Shown here in pieces: positions 5,764-5,777 of a stretch of DNA of 5,777 nt; within the stretch, counting starts at the first letter, position 1; each line of letters begins with the position of its first letter. The DNA is from Spirochaetae bacterium HGW-Spirochaetae-7. GTDB lineage: Bacteria; Spirochaetota; Spirochaetia; Treponematales; UBA12059. The DNA lies in NCBI GenBank assembly GCA_002839245.1, contig PGXR01000184.1:1-5777 (forward strand). Reading direction: 5' to 3'. The position numbers and the translations under genes are program-made. The notes under the pieces were generated by a model. The model saw nothing but the letters and a program-made list of their open reading frames with translations. It did no database searches and had not been told where the DNA came from.

Positions 5764-5777
5764 CAGGATCAACTATA

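Noticed and set aside
5482..5772. 96-aa minus-strand open frame at the right edge
   Set aside because: It runs through the terminator hairpin and overlaps the small minus-strand gene in another frame, with no ribosome site or motifs seen.
1..5777. CRISPR array, tRNA/rRNA genes, insertion sequence ends
   Set aside because: No spaced direct repeats, no tRNA-like arm pattern, no transposase fragments and no terminal inverted repeats were found on reading through. The only clear inverted repeat is the terminator.

Overview
The window is a gene-dense, high-GC bacterial segment (clearly GC-rich by eye; not counted) that reads as a spirochaete chromosome, most likely from the Treponema/Spirochaeta side of the phylum. 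The main evidence is the partial FliD at the left edge, whose C-terminus resembles treponemal FliD, and the run fliD - helical hypothetical - membrane-anchored PilZ protein - small protein - tsaE - tsaB. From memory this resembles Treponema gene order, but I could not check it.

Layout. Bases 1-821 encode the C-terminal part of the flagellar filament cap FliD. A 29-nt gap leads to an unrecognised 291-aa helical protein (851-1726), which overlaps by ATGA a membrane-anchored YcgR-type PilZ protein (1723-2835), a probable c-di-GMP receptor. A 51-nt gap (2836-2886) carries a strong-looking sigma70-type promoter whose predicted transcription start falls on or next to the ATG of the next gene, suggesting a leaderless mRNA. 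That promoter would drive a small 86-aa protein (2887-3147), TsaE (3144-3581), TsaB (3578-4351) and a PAS-like/HD-GYP protein (4348-5448). These four genes are joined by 4-base overlaps (CTGA, GTGA, ATGA), which points to translational coupling. A convergent small gene (5693-5445, minus strand) shares a CTAG stop overlap with the HD-GYP gene, and a near-symmetric hairpin terminator (5733-5763) closes the window.

How the genes work together. There are two themes. One is flagellar motility and c-di-GMP: FliD, the PilZ receptor and the HD-GYP phosphodiesterase. The other is tRNA t6A37 modification: TsaE and TsaB, which act with TsaC and TsaD encoded elsewhere. The most notable points are that TsaE has no ATG, GTG or TTG start upstream of its Walker A motif and seems to begin at a CTG overlapping the preceding stop; the leaderless promoter; and an unusual Gly/Pro/His-rich insertion near the N-terminus of TsaB. 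I see no mobile element, CRISPR array, rRNA or tRNA. No wholly new system is evident.
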